Shown one piece after another: positions 8,048-16,608 of a stretch of 64,000 bases of DNA (positions are counted from its first letter, which is position 1; each line of letters begins with the position of its first letter). Where the stretch lies: the NCBI RefSeq assembly GCF_013390595.1, contig NZ_JACAWV010000012.1, positions 62,001 through 126,000 on the forward strand. Reading direction: 5' to 3'. The translations under genes were made by a program, and so were the position numbers. The notes beneath the pieces are model-generated. The model was not told the origin of the DNA, did no database searches, and worked only from the letters and a program-made list of their open reading frames with translations. Origin of the DNA: Rhizobium sp. RM. Its GTDB lineage: Bacteria > Pseudomonadota > Alphaproteobacteria > Rhizobiales > Rhizobiaceae.

Positions 8048-9493
8048 TCATCTCACATATCTCCTCGCCGCTTGAGCTAACGATATAGCCGCTTCCGACA
8101 GGAGTTTGGGTGAAAAACCGGAAAAACCAAGGATGAACCCTTCCGTTCCTGTGGATTCCGTTCGTGTCTCAGACATCAGCATCGCGTCCACCCCGGCGGC
8201 AGCTCTGATCGCTCGCCCAGCATCACGATCGAGGCCGGACGCTAAGCGAACTATCATATGCAACCCCTGCGCCGGCACGGCGGGTATAAGAACGCCAGCA
8301 GCGCCTTCGGTGATGATTTTCGCAATCTGATTGCGCGCGTTGCAATAGTGCTTTCGCATTCGCCGCAGATTCGCGGAAACGGTGCCATCGGACATGAGAT
8401 CTGCAACCGCGTCCTGCATGAAGGCTGGCGGGAAACGATCAATCGCTGCCCGGGCAGACAGGATTTGGCCGAGAGCGTCCGCCGGCACCACCATGTAGCC
8501 AATGCGCAATGCCGGAAACAACGTTTTTGCAAAGGTGCCGAGATAGATTACCCGGGTGGTTGAAAGGCCAGCAAGCGGGGTCAGCGGTCGCCCGGTATAT
8601 CGGAATTCGCTATCGTAATCGTCTTCCAACACCCAGGCGCCCGCATTATCTGCCCATTCGAGAAGTTCGACCCGGCGCCTCATAGACATCGTGACGCCGG
8701 ACGGGAACTGATGCGAGGGAGTGACATAAGCAGCTTTCGCGTCGGGCGCACGTTTGCGAGCGGCCCGAATGTCCAGTCCTTCGTCATCGACGACAACCGG
8801 AACCGGGACAGCACCTGCAGCCGCAAGTGTGGCACGTGCCGCCGCATATCCAGGCTCTTCCATCCAGATCTTGTCTCCTGGCGTAAGAAGTGCGTCGGCG
8901 CAAAGACGTAGACCGTGCTGAGTTCCGCTGACGACGACAATGCAGTCGGGATCGCAACGTAAACCGCGGTCCACTGCGAGTGCGGCAGCGATCTGACGAC
9001 GAAGATGTAGGCTGCCGCGGGGATCACCATAACCCAGATCCAACGGGTCGGCCTCAGAGATGCGGCGGCGGCTGGCAGATGCAAGGCGGGCGAGTAGCGC
9101 CGGCTCGACGCGTGGCTGGCCAAGCGCGAAGGGTTTTTTAGGGCCTGGAGGTACTTTAGCCCCGATACCGAACTGCGCTGTGGTCTTTGCCAGGGGCGGC
9201 GGAATGGCGGCAACAAAGGTGCCGGACCCATGCCTGGCCTCGACCAGCCCGTCGCTCAATAACTGCTCGTAGGCGGTGACGATGGTGTTACGGCCAATGC
9301 CGATCTGATGCGAAAGGGCTCGGCTGGATGGCAGAGCCGTGCCGGAAGGCAGGAGGCCATCGATGATGGCCAGGCGAAGCGCACTGTGCACTCGCTGTGC
9401 CTGATTGCGGATCGAAGAATCGAGACGAAGCTGGGTAATGTGTTTGGTCGCAGGCGACGTGGAGGTTTTTTGGTGCTGAGAAGTGGTTGGCAT
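8048..9493 (-). CDS. MocR-type transcriptional regulator (GntR HTH fused to PLP aminotransferase fold)
   Basis: A protein of 481 aa. A GntR-type winged helix lies at about residues 28-95, with SSRALSHQIGIGRNTIVTAYEQL. A fold-type I aminotransferase domain follows, with GYGDPRGSLHLRRQIA, the DDYDSEFRYTG block and the PLP lysine in GTFAKTLFPALRIGY. MocR proteins bind PLP-type effectors and usually control a divergent gene. Here the divergent neighbour, 81 bp away, is a PPOX-family protein, a common pairing for PdxR-like regulators. The next gene carries a flavin/PLP-type fold, which fits B6 or cofactor sensing, but the regulated pathway is inference. Confidence 0.92.
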   Translation of the reverse strand: MPTTSQHQKTSTSPATKHITQLRLDSSIRNQAQRVHSALRLAIIDGLLPSGTALPSSRALSHQIGIGRNTIVTAYEQLLSDGLVEARHGSGTFVAAIPPPLAKTTAQFGIGAKVPPGPKKPFALGQPRVEPALLARLASASRRRISEADPLDLGYGDPRGSLHLRRQIAAALAVDRGLRCDPDCIVVVSGTQHGLRLCADALLTPGDKIWMEEPGYAAARATLAAAGAVPVPVVVDDEGLDIRAARKRAPDAKAAYVTPSHQFPSGVTMSMRRRVELLEWADNAGAWVLEDDYDSEFRYTGRPLTPLAGLSTTRVIYLGTFAKTLFPALRIGYMVVPADALGQILSARAAIDRFPPAFMQDAVADLMSDGTVSANLRRMRKHYCNARNQIAKIITEGAAGVLIPAVPAQGLHMIVRLASGLDRDAGRAIRAAAGVDAMLMSETRTESTGTEGFILGFSGFSPKLLSEAAISLAQAARRYVR

Positions 9494-9505
9494 AAATCCT
9501 TCAGA

Positions 9506-9537
9506 ACTGGACCTATTTCAGACCACTCTACTGGTCG
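9506..9537. promoter_or_regulatory. Candidate MocR operator region
   Basis: Two direct copies of ACTGG are spaced 24 bp apart (9506 and 9530), and the second overlaps a perfect inverted repeat, GACCActctacTGGTC (9521-9536). It lies in the 81-bp divergent region between the MocR gene and its PPOX neighbour. MocR operators are commonly spaced direct repeats. Confidence 0.45.
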
Positions 9538-9574
9538 AAAATGAAAACAACAAGATTATGAAGGAAGCCAGATC

Positions 9575-10291
9575 ATGACCGACCACTTCTCAGACCACTA
9601 TCCTGTCGATGCCACGAACAAGGTCAAGCGTCGCCATGATCGCGGCTTTTATGATCATGGCACCGTGCATGCACTGCTGGATTCTGCCGCGCTCGCGCAT
9701 GTAGCCTACGTGATCGATGAGCGCCCGTTCTGCACGCCAACACTCTTCTGGCGCGAAGGTACGCGGCTGTATTGGCATGGCAGCAGCGCAAGCAGGATGT
9801 TGCGCAATCTTTCGAAGGGGGAGCCTGCCTGTCTGACCGTCACACATTTTGACAGCATCGTGCTGGCCCGGTCCGGCTTCAACCACTCTGCCGACTACCG
9901 TTCGGTCATGGCTTTCGGAACAGCACGGCTGGTGACGGATGTGGTGGAGAGAGACCGCGCGCTGACCATGATGGTGGACCGTTTCTTTCCAGACAGGACT
10001 GCTCTGCTGCGCCCAACCACTGGACAGGAGACGAAGGCGACGGCCGTGATTGCGATGGAGATCGAAAAAGCCTCAGCTAAAATCCGCGCTAGAGGCGTCG
10101 TCGATGACGAGGAAGATTATGAGCTGCCTATCTATGCCGAACGCCTGCCGATCCGCACAGTGATCGGCACACCCGAACCCTGTCCTCGCATCATACCCGG
10201 CGTCGAGCGGCCCACCACCCTTCAATCCTATCGCGAGGGACGACTTTTGGAGGAAGCTTTGCTGGAAGCCTACCAGCTGGCCTACTCCTAA
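9575..10291 (+). CDS. PPOX-family (pyridoxamine 5'-phosphate oxidase-like) flavin-binding protein
   Basis: A protein of 238 aa with the split beta-barrel seen in Nim-like and flavin nucleotide-binding PPOX proteins: RGFYDHGTVHALLDSAALAHVAYVIDERPFCTPTLF, then RLYWHGSSASRMLRNL and the VMAFGTARLV strand. The true PdxH signature is not evident, so a general flavin- or heme-binding reductase role is safer than PNPO activity. The start at 9575 follows AGGAAGCC. Its stop overlaps the convergent SDR stop by four bases. It is probably regulated by the divergent MocR. Confidence 0.85.
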   Translation: MTDHFSDHYPVDATNKVKRRHDRGFYDHGTVHALLDSAALAHVAYVIDERPFCTPTLFWREGTRLYWHGSSASRMLRNLSKGEPACLTVTHFDSIVLARSGFNHSADYRSVMAFGTARLVTDVVERDRALTMMVDRFFPDRTALLRPTTGQETKATAVIAMEIEKASAKIRARGVVDDEEDYELPIYAERLPIRTVIGTPEPCPRIIPGVERPTTLQSYREGRLLEEALLEAYQLAYS

Positions 10292-11094
10292 AGCCCGGGC
10301 CAAAGGCCGCCATCCAGCCTCAGATTGACGCCGGTGATGTAGCCGGCACGGGGACTTGCGAGAAAGACGACAGCGTCAGCGATCTCCTCAAGCGTGCCGA
10401 CGCGCCCCACGGGGACTTGAGCAAAAAGAGGCAGGACTTGCCGCTCCACTTCCGACCAAGGTGCATCGGGGGCCAAGCCCTGTCCTACTGCCGCCTTGCG
10501 AAAAGCCTCATCGAGGCTGATGCTGCGGATCGTTCCTGGCGATACGGTATTTACGGTAATGCCATCGAGGGCGACGGCTTTGGCGAGCGACGCGGTCATG
10601 GCAATCATCGCTGCTTTGGCGGCAGCGTAATCAGGGCGCCCGGCAGGGGGCATCATTCCCGCGAGGCTGGAAACATTGATGATCCTGCCCCACTTGGCCG
10701 CACGCATGGCAGGCAGCAGGGGAGCAGTAATCCTGACGGCTGCAAGCACATTGCGATCATAACCTTCCGCCCAGGTTTCTGGTCGCGTCGTCTCCCAGGT
10801 CTGCGTTTCGCCGGAGCCGCCGGCATTGTTGATGACGATCTCGACGGCTCCCAAGGCTTTGGTCTCATCGACCAGACGCTGCACTTCTTCCTCGCGCGTC
10901 AGGTCACCAAGGACCACGTGTGCGCGCCCTCCTTCTGCAATGATGTTGTGCGCCACCGCTTCGGTTTTCGCTTTATCGCGCCCGTGGACGATGACGACGG
11001 CACCCTCGCGTGCCAGTCCGTGCGCAATTCCTTCGCCGATGCCCTTGCTGCTACCCGTCACCAGCGCGACCTTTCCATCCAGTTTCAAATCCAT
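10288..11094 (-). CDS. SDR family oxidoreductase
   Basis: A classical short-chain dehydrogenase of 268 aa: cofactor motif GSSKGIGEGIA at residues 13-23, the NNAGGSG strand, Ser in NVSSLAG and the catalytic Tyr-x3-Lys in PDYAAAKAAM. It ends with the usual GVNLRLDGGLWPGL. The substrate is unknown. It is divergent from an HxlR-type regulator 47 bp away, which probably controls it. Confidence 0.92.
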   Translation of the reverse strand: MDLKLDGKVALVTGSSKGIGEGIAHGLAREGAVVIVHGRDKAKTEAVAHNIIAEGGRAHVVLGDLTREEEVQRLVDETKALGAVEIVINNAGGSGETQTWETTRPETWAEGYDRNVLAAVRITAPLLPAMRAAKWGRIINVSSLAGMMPPAGRPDYAAAKAAMIAMTASLAKAVALDGITVNTVSPGTIRSISLDEAFRKAAVGQGLAPDAPWSEVERQVLPLFAQVPVGRVGTLEEIADAVVFLASPRAGYITGVNLRLDGGLWPGL

Positions 11095-11141
11095 CGCGGT
11101 ATTCCCATGTTAAGAGCCGAGAATGTTATGGAGGAAGGGTG

Positions 11142-11558
11142 ATGGCCGAGACAATTACGCACTTAAAAGTGCCCATAGCAGATGAGGATCGAGCCACATG
11201 CCTTGGACCAGATGGCTCTGTTGCTCACGTTAGCCGAGCCTTCAGGGTACTGAGCGGGCGATGGAAGTTACCGATCCTGTTTCGGCTCTTCGCGACAAAT
11301 TCGATGCGCAGCTCGCAACTGCTGCGAGACATGCCAGGGATCTCGCAAAAAATGCTTACACAGCATCTGCGAGACCTCGAGAAGGACGGGCTTGTGGAGC
11401 GACAGGATTACGCTGAGCAGCGTCCGCGCGTTGACTACAGGCTCACGCGTGCGGGACACGCGCTCATGCCTGTCTTGATCGCGGTGAGAGAGTTTTCTCG
11501 TGACCATCTAGCCGGTGACACAGCACGGACCCCCGTGCTTCAAGAGACTGGAAACTAA
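11142..11558 (+). CDS. HxlR family transcriptional regulator
   Basis: A protein of 138 aa with the HxlR winged helix: VLSGRWKLPILFRLF, then LRDMPGISQKMLTQHLRDLEKDGLVER and the wing segment PRVDYRLT. The start at 11142 is preceded by GGAGGAAGGGTG. Longer in-frame starts, from 11010, overlap the SDR gene. HxlR proteins commonly respond to aldehydes or oxidative/electrophile stress and act on the divergent gene. Confidence 0.92.
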   Translation: MAETITHLKVPIADEDRATCLGPDGSVAHVSRAFRVLSGRWKLPILFRLFATNSMRSSQLLRDMPGISQKMLTQHLRDLEKDGLVERQDYAEQRPRVDYRLTRAGHALMPVLIAVREFSRDHLAGDTARTPVLQETGN

Positions 11559-11938
11559 CTGGACTCATTATGTCACGCATCAGACGGAATAAATGCCCGA
11601 GATAAATGAGCTTTCTTTGCTTAAAAGTTCAATTATTAGGGGGTCGTTAGTCCAGATCGTATCAAGACCTTAGAGGATATCAATTCCGGTGTATAGGACG
11701 AGTCAAAAGCGAACTCGTAAGCCCCTGCGCGCCGCTAATACCTAGGGCGGACCCTTTGTATCACTCGCGGAGTGTCTTGATCATGGACTGCGTGTCAGGA
11801 ATGGACGGGCGGTGAGGGAGGCTGCTGCCAACTGCGTGTCCTCAAGATTTTTGCTGCTTTGACGGGAATATTAGGTAGATATTAATCATCTTTTTTCATG
11901 CTTTGATAATCATTACACCCTCTCTTCTCGGGGTCGCC
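11559..11938. other. Intergenic region upstream of the autotransporter
   Basis: 380 bp without a credible gene. The last 80 bp are AT-rich and carry TTGACG at 11859 with AT-rich candidate -10 sequences (TAGATATTAAT) at a poor spacing. No clear operator is seen. Confidence 0.5.
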
Positions 11939-14935
11939 ATGCCACAGCGTCAAGCCCTTCGCCAACTTCTGCCGTCCTATCAACGCCTGCTTTTGTCCAC
12001 CGCACCGCTCGTTCTGGCCTTCGCGGCGGTACCGGTTTCGGTGACGGCGGCTGACTGGACGGGAGGTGCGGGCAATAACGATTGGCTTGATGCCGGCAAC
12101 TGGAGTTCCAACGCCGTTCCGGATTTTTCGGCCGATGTTGTTATCGCGCCGGGCACCGTGAACCTTTCAGGCGCCGGTACCGCTAACTCTGTCTCCGTGG
12201 AAGCTACCAGCACATTAACAGTGACAGGTGGGGCTTCAACTCTGACCACTACCGAAACACGGGTAGTCGACGGCACGCTCAATGTCACCGGCGGGGCCAG
12301 TGTCACCAATTCCAGCGGCGTGGTGGATGGCGTCGCCCTTGTCTCGGGCACAGATGGTTCTGGCAACGCATCAACCTGGACGAGCAATGATTATTTCGGG
12401 GTAGGCGACAGCGGCGATGGGGACTTGCAACTGCTTTTCGGCGGCAAACTCATCGTTAATGCCGATACCTATATCGGTGGCATCAACGAGGGTAAGGTCT
12501 TGGTGTCCGGCGACGGCTCATCCTGGGAAAATGCAGGCCGCATCACCGTCAGCAACGGCATCCTGAGAATTGAAGATCGCGGACAAGTGTCCAGCGGACT
12601 TGCCACTATCGGAGACACCGACACAAGTTCCGCTACTGTTTCCGGCACCTCCTCTAGCTGGAGCATTTCCGACCAGCTCACTGTCGGCAGTTACGCCAGT
12701 GGCACATTGAGAATTGAGAATGGTGCGACGGTATCCAGCCAGCAGGGATATGTTGGCGCCGGTGCTGTGGGTGTCGGAAGCGTAACCGTTACTGGTGCCG
12801 GATCCAGCTGGTCCATCGGCGATTATAATCTCAATTTGGGCAACTACGGCCTGGGCGACATGACGATTGAAGATGGCGCAAGCGTTTATGTGCGCGATGG
12901 TGTCTGGCTTGGCATTTCCTCAGCGAGCGCAGTCGGCACCTTGGATATAAACGGCACGGTTGGCGCGCGCGGCGTGCTGGAGACCAATTTTGTTCGCGGC
13001 GGCATGGGAACAGCCAATGTCACCTTGGATGGCGGCATCATCAGGGCCATCGAAAACAAGACTGAGTTTTTTGTCGATTTTGCCGGTCGGCAGGTGCTGC
13101 TTGGCAGCAATGACGCTTTCTTTGACACCAACGGTTACAACATCGGCGTTGCTCCCGAACTCACCGGTATCGGTGGCTTGACCAAACAAGGCGCGGGCAC
13201 CCTGACGCTGACAGGCGCAAACACCTATAGCGGCAACACCACAATTGAGGACGGCACGCTGCGGCTGGGCAACAATGGCACGACGGGCAGCATTGTTGGT
13301 GATGTCGCCAATAATGGTATCTTGGCCTTTAACCGCTCTGATGTCGTGACATTCGGTGGCACGATAAGTGGGTCCGGCGGCGTGCGGCAGGTGGGTTCCG
13401 GCCAGACAATTCTAACTGCCAACAATTCAGCATTGCTTGGCGTATCAGGCGTTTATGATGGCATATTGTCGGTCAACAACACGCTCGGCGGCACCATGGA
13501 GGTGCATGGCGGCCGTCTTCAGGGTATCGGGCAGGTGGGCACCACAACCAACTTTGCCGGCGGTACCATTGCACCGGGCAACTCCATCGGCACATTGACG
13601 GTTGCGGGGGACTATATCGGAAACGGCGGCACGTTGGAAATTGAAACCGTGCTGGGCGACGATACGTCTTCTACCGACCATTTGATTATCACGGGGAACA
13701 CATCTGGCACCACCAATGTGCGTGTCATCAATGTTGGTGGCACCGGTGATCAGACAGTAGAAGGCATCAAGATCATCGACGTCGGCGGCAGCTCCGCCGG
13801 CACGTTCTCTTTACTCGGCAGTTATGTTTTTGAAGGTGATCAGGCCGTGGTCGCCGGTGCTTATGCGTACCGGCTGTATCAGGGCAGTGTCAGCACCCCA
13901 GCAGACGGTGACTGGTATCTGCGCTCGACCCTGTTGTCGTCAGGGACGCCGCTTTATCAAGCCGGTGCACCGGTTTACGAGGCCTATTCCTCCGTGCTGC
14001 AGCGCTTCAATTCGCTGGATACGCTGCAACAGCGTGTCGGCAGCCGCGTCTGGGGCAGCAGCGATACAAATGCCGGGCAGGGCGCTGATGGCGGTGGTTA
14101 CGGCGTTTGGGGCCGCATTGTCGGCCAACATGATCGCCTGTCACCGCATTCCTCCACTACAGGTGCAGACTACACCGTTGATACCTGGCAGCTACAGGCC
14201 GGGACCGACATTGAACTCATGTCATCAACGGGTGGCAATCTGGTTGGCGGCTTGTCCGTGCGTTACGGCACCATCGATGGTGACATCACCTCGGCATACG
14301 GCAATGGCACCATCAGCAGCAATGGTTACGGCCTTGGCAGCACGTTGACCTGGTATGGCTATGGCGGCTTTTATGTCGATGGTCAGCTTAACCTCACCTG
14401 GTTTGACAATGACCTCAACTCCACCACCGCAGCCACCCGGCTTGCCTCGGGCATTAATGGTCTTGGTTATGCGCTGGGTGTCGAGGCAGGCCAGCAGATT
14501 GCCGTCAGTCCCGGCTGGAGCCTGACCCCGCAGGCGCAGCTCAGCTTTTCCGGCCTGAGCCACCGCGACTTTACCGATGCCTTTGGTTCAGCCGTATCTC
14601 TGGGCAGCGACAATGATTTGACGCTACGTCTAGGCCTGTCAGCGGATTATGAAAACAGCTGGACGGATGAGGCCGGTGTGCGGAGCCGCCTGCAGGCCTC
14701 TGGCATCGCCAATCTTTATTATGACCTGTCGCCTGATGCGAGAACGGACGTCGCCGGCGTGTCATTCCTTAACTCGCAGGAACGTCTCTGGGGCGGGCTT
14801 GGCCTTGGCGGCACCTATGCCTGGGATAACGAAAGATATGCCGTGCACGGGCAGGCGGGCATCAACACCAGTCTGGCCGATCTCTCCGGCAATACCAGCT
14901 TCAATGGCACGATTGGGTTCACGGTGAAGTTTTAA
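11939..14935 (+). CDS. Autotransporter outer-membrane beta-barrel protein
   Basis: A protein of 998 aa taken from ATG 11939, which gives a plausible signal peptide ending in VPVSVTAA. The frame opens 12 codons earlier at a TTG. The passenger (about residues 40-690) is a Gly/Thr/Ser-rich beta-helix with repeated patterns of the type SGTLRIENGATVSSQQGYVG, plus the autotransporter-associated repeat around TKQGAGTLTLTGANTYSG. The C-terminal 270 residues form an autotransporter barrel (WGRIVGQHDRLSPHS, many alternating strands) ending in Phe (GTIGFTVKF), as BAM substrates do. It is probably a surface adhesin or aggregation factor. There is no partner gene next to it. Confidence 0.93.
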   Translation: MPQRQALRQLLPSYQRLLLSTAPLVLAFAAVPVSVTAADWTGGAGNNDWLDAGNWSSNAVPDFSADVVIAPGTVNLSGAGTANSVSVEATSTLTVTGGASTLTTTETRVVDGTLNVTGGASVTNSSGVVDGVALVSGTDGSGNASTWTSNDYFGVGDSGDGDLQLLFGGKLIVNADTYIGGINEGKVLVSGDGSSWENAGRITVSNGILRIEDRGQVSSGLATIGDTDTSSATVSGTSSSWSISDQLTVGSYASGTLRIENGATVSSQQGYVGAGAVGVGSVTVTGAGSSWSIGDYNLNLGNYGLGDMTIEDGASVYVRDGVWLGISSASAVGTLDINGTVGARGVLETNFVRGGMGTANVTLDGGIIRAIENKTEFFVDFAGRQVLLGSNDAFFDTNGYNIGVAPELTGIGGLTKQGAGTLTLTGANTYSGNTTIEDGTLRLGNNGTTGSIVGDVANNGILAFNRSDVVTFGGTISGSGGVRQVGSGQTILTANNSALLGVSGVYDGILSVNNTLGGTMEVHGGRLQGIGQVGTTTNFAGGTIAPGNSIGTLTVAGDYIGNGGTLEIETVLGDDTSSTDHLIITGNTSGTTNVRVINVGGTGDQTVEGIKIIDVGGSSAGTFSLLGSYVFEGDQAVVAGAYAYRLYQGSVSTPADGDWYLRSTLLSSGTPLYQAGAPVYEAYSSVLQRFNSLDTLQQRVGSRVWGSSDTNAGQGADGGGYGVWGRIVGQHDRLSPHSSTTGADYTVDTWQLQAGTDIELMSSTGGNLVGGLSVRYGTIDGDITSAYGNGTISSNGYGLGSTLTWYGYGGFYVDGQLNLTWFDNDLNSTTAATRLASGINGLGYALGVEAGQQIAVSPGWSLTPQAQLSFSGLSHRDFTDAFGSAVSLGSDNDLTLRLGLSADYENSWTDEAGVRSRLQASGIANLYYDLSPDARTDVAGVSFLNSQERLWGGLGLGGTYAWDNERYAVHGQAGINTSLADLSGNTSFNGTIGFTVKF

Positions 14936-15158
14936 AGGACGATCGGAGCCATGTGAGATCACCTTCTACAGACGTCAGGGAAGAAAAGGCCCACCGCGGA
15001 TACCTCCCTATAGAAGCAGCGAAGCGGGTTGTTAGCCGAGATCAACGAAGCCTTGCCCGCGGTGCGCCAGGTTTACCCGATATTTACAAGAGCCGTGTTA
15101 TCGCAACTTTGAAGAGTGCGATATAGGTGCGTAGGGCGGGCACCATGGGCGGTCAGAT

Positions 15159-16295
15159 ATGAGTTATCAAGACGTCATAGGCCTGTTGAATACGGGCATG
15201 TCTGCACTGTTTTGCATATCGATGTTCGTGCTCTGGCACCACCACAGGCATCTTACCTATATTGCTATCTTCGCTCTTTCATATTCGGTGAGAGCACTGT
15301 GTTTCGTCATATTCTATTTTGCCTTTTCGCTTGGGGATCCACTACTACGGTTGCTGGCCAACGTCTTCTTGATGTCCTCCATGGTATTACTGTCTATTGG
15401 ACTGTCCATCAGGCGCGCACAACGACCAAGATATCTCGCTGTCTTGAGTATCGCCGCACTTGCATTGAGCGCTCTCTATTATCATCAGTTTGTGGAGCAA
15501 AGCCTGCTTATGCGAGTCATTTTCCTGAACGGTGGGCTCGCGGCGGTTGGTCTTGTGATGCTGTTTGATGTAGCAAAGGCTCGAGATCGCACCCCGGTCG
15601 AGCAGGTACTTTTCGGTTTGATTATAATTTCGTGTGGAGGCTTTCTTCTCCGCCCTCTTTTCTTGCTTGCTTCGGGTAACGTAGAGGGAGGGTTTGAAGG
15701 AGCTTATTGGCTCGTTGTCTCTATATCGGACGCACTTATTTGCGCAATGACAGCCGTAGGTATATTCGCGGTGATTGCAAGTGACGTGTTGGACAGCATC
15801 AAGTCGGATGCCCAGATCGATGCCTTGTCGGGATTACTTAATCGTCGCGGCTTCGAGCCGCGTGCGCTCAACGCTATGGCGCGGCAGTCCGCGGATGCAC
15901 GGGTGTCTGTGATCGTGAGCGACCTCGATTACTTCAAGTCAATCAATGACCGCTATGGACACAGCGGTGGAGACCGCGTCATTCGAGCTTTCTCCGAAAT
16001 TCTGAAGGGTAACGCTCCCAACGATGCGATCGTCGGCCGCTTGGGCGGTGAGGAGTTCGCGATCTTGCTCGCACCGGGCCAGGCCGCTACAGCTTCGGCT
16101 CTTGCTGAGGTCGTCCGGCTCGCCTTCAAAGAAATATCGCCCGGTATCCTTTCAAACGAATTCACTCCAACGGCAAGCTTTGGGGTTGCGGTAGCGCACA
16201 AAGGGGAGGACTTAGCTGCCTTGATGGATCGTGCTGATCGCGCACTTTACCAAGCAAAAAGCGATGGGCGCGATTGCATTAGGCAGGCGGAGTAG
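15159..16295 (+). CDS. Membrane-bound GGDEF protein, probable diguanylate cyclase
   Basis: A protein of 378 aa. About six hydrophobic segments fill residues 5-210, and a GGDEF domain covers about 215-375. The active site reads GGEEF near residue 296 (VGRLGGEEFAILL). The metal-binding DLDYFKSINDRYGHSGGD is intact, so it should synthesise c-di-GMP. The inhibitory site (RxxD five residues upstream) is absent; the corresponding stretch is NAPND. This predicts weak product inhibition. No EAL domain is present. It stands alone downstream of the autotransporter, whose surface display it might affect, but no operon link is visible. Confidence 0.92.
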   Translation: MSYQDVIGLLNTGMSALFCISMFVLWHHHRHLTYIAIFALSYSVRALCFVIFYFAFSLGDPLLRLLANVFLMSSMVLLSIGLSIRRAQRPRYLAVLSIAALALSALYYHQFVEQSLLMRVIFLNGGLAAVGLVMLFDVAKARDRTPVEQVLFGLIIISCGGFLLRPLFLLASGNVEGGFEGAYWLVVSISDALICAMTAVGIFAVIASDVLDSIKSDAQIDALSGLLNRRGFEPRALNAMARQSADARVSVIVSDLDYFKSINDRYGHSGGDRVIRAFSEILKGNAPNDAIVGRLGGEEFAILLAPGQAATASALAEVVRLAFKEISPGILSNEFTPTASFGVAVAHKGEDLAALMDRADRALYQAKSDGRDCIRQAE

Positions 16296-16608
16296 AGTGG
16301 CCTTTACTAAAGGCGACGAAAGCATTCTATGAGCGGAAATCGTCCGATCTGCGCTAAGTCAGCAAGTAGCTGAACTAATGTGTCAGCGGTTCGTATCCGT
16401 TCAAGAGCTGCGAAAATTGGGTTGCATTCCGTCTTCGGTGAATTTCTCACTAATAGTGCTGCCGGCGGGATGGCTCGGGGTTCCTTTTGGCACCTGCGCG
16501 TTCACGATGGCGCTAGCGAACTGCCGGTCACCATACCCACAACCGAAGCCTTTCAGCCCAACGCGCTCCAGCCAGAATGAGCCTTGCCTCGCCACGCTGC
16601 CCTTTGCC
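16296..16608. other. Intergenic region between convergent genes
   Basis: 313 bp between the GGDEF stop and the gamma-glutamyltranspeptidase stop. Short frames exist on both strands, but none has a ribosome site and a recognisable protein. No strong terminator is seen. Confidence 0.5.
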
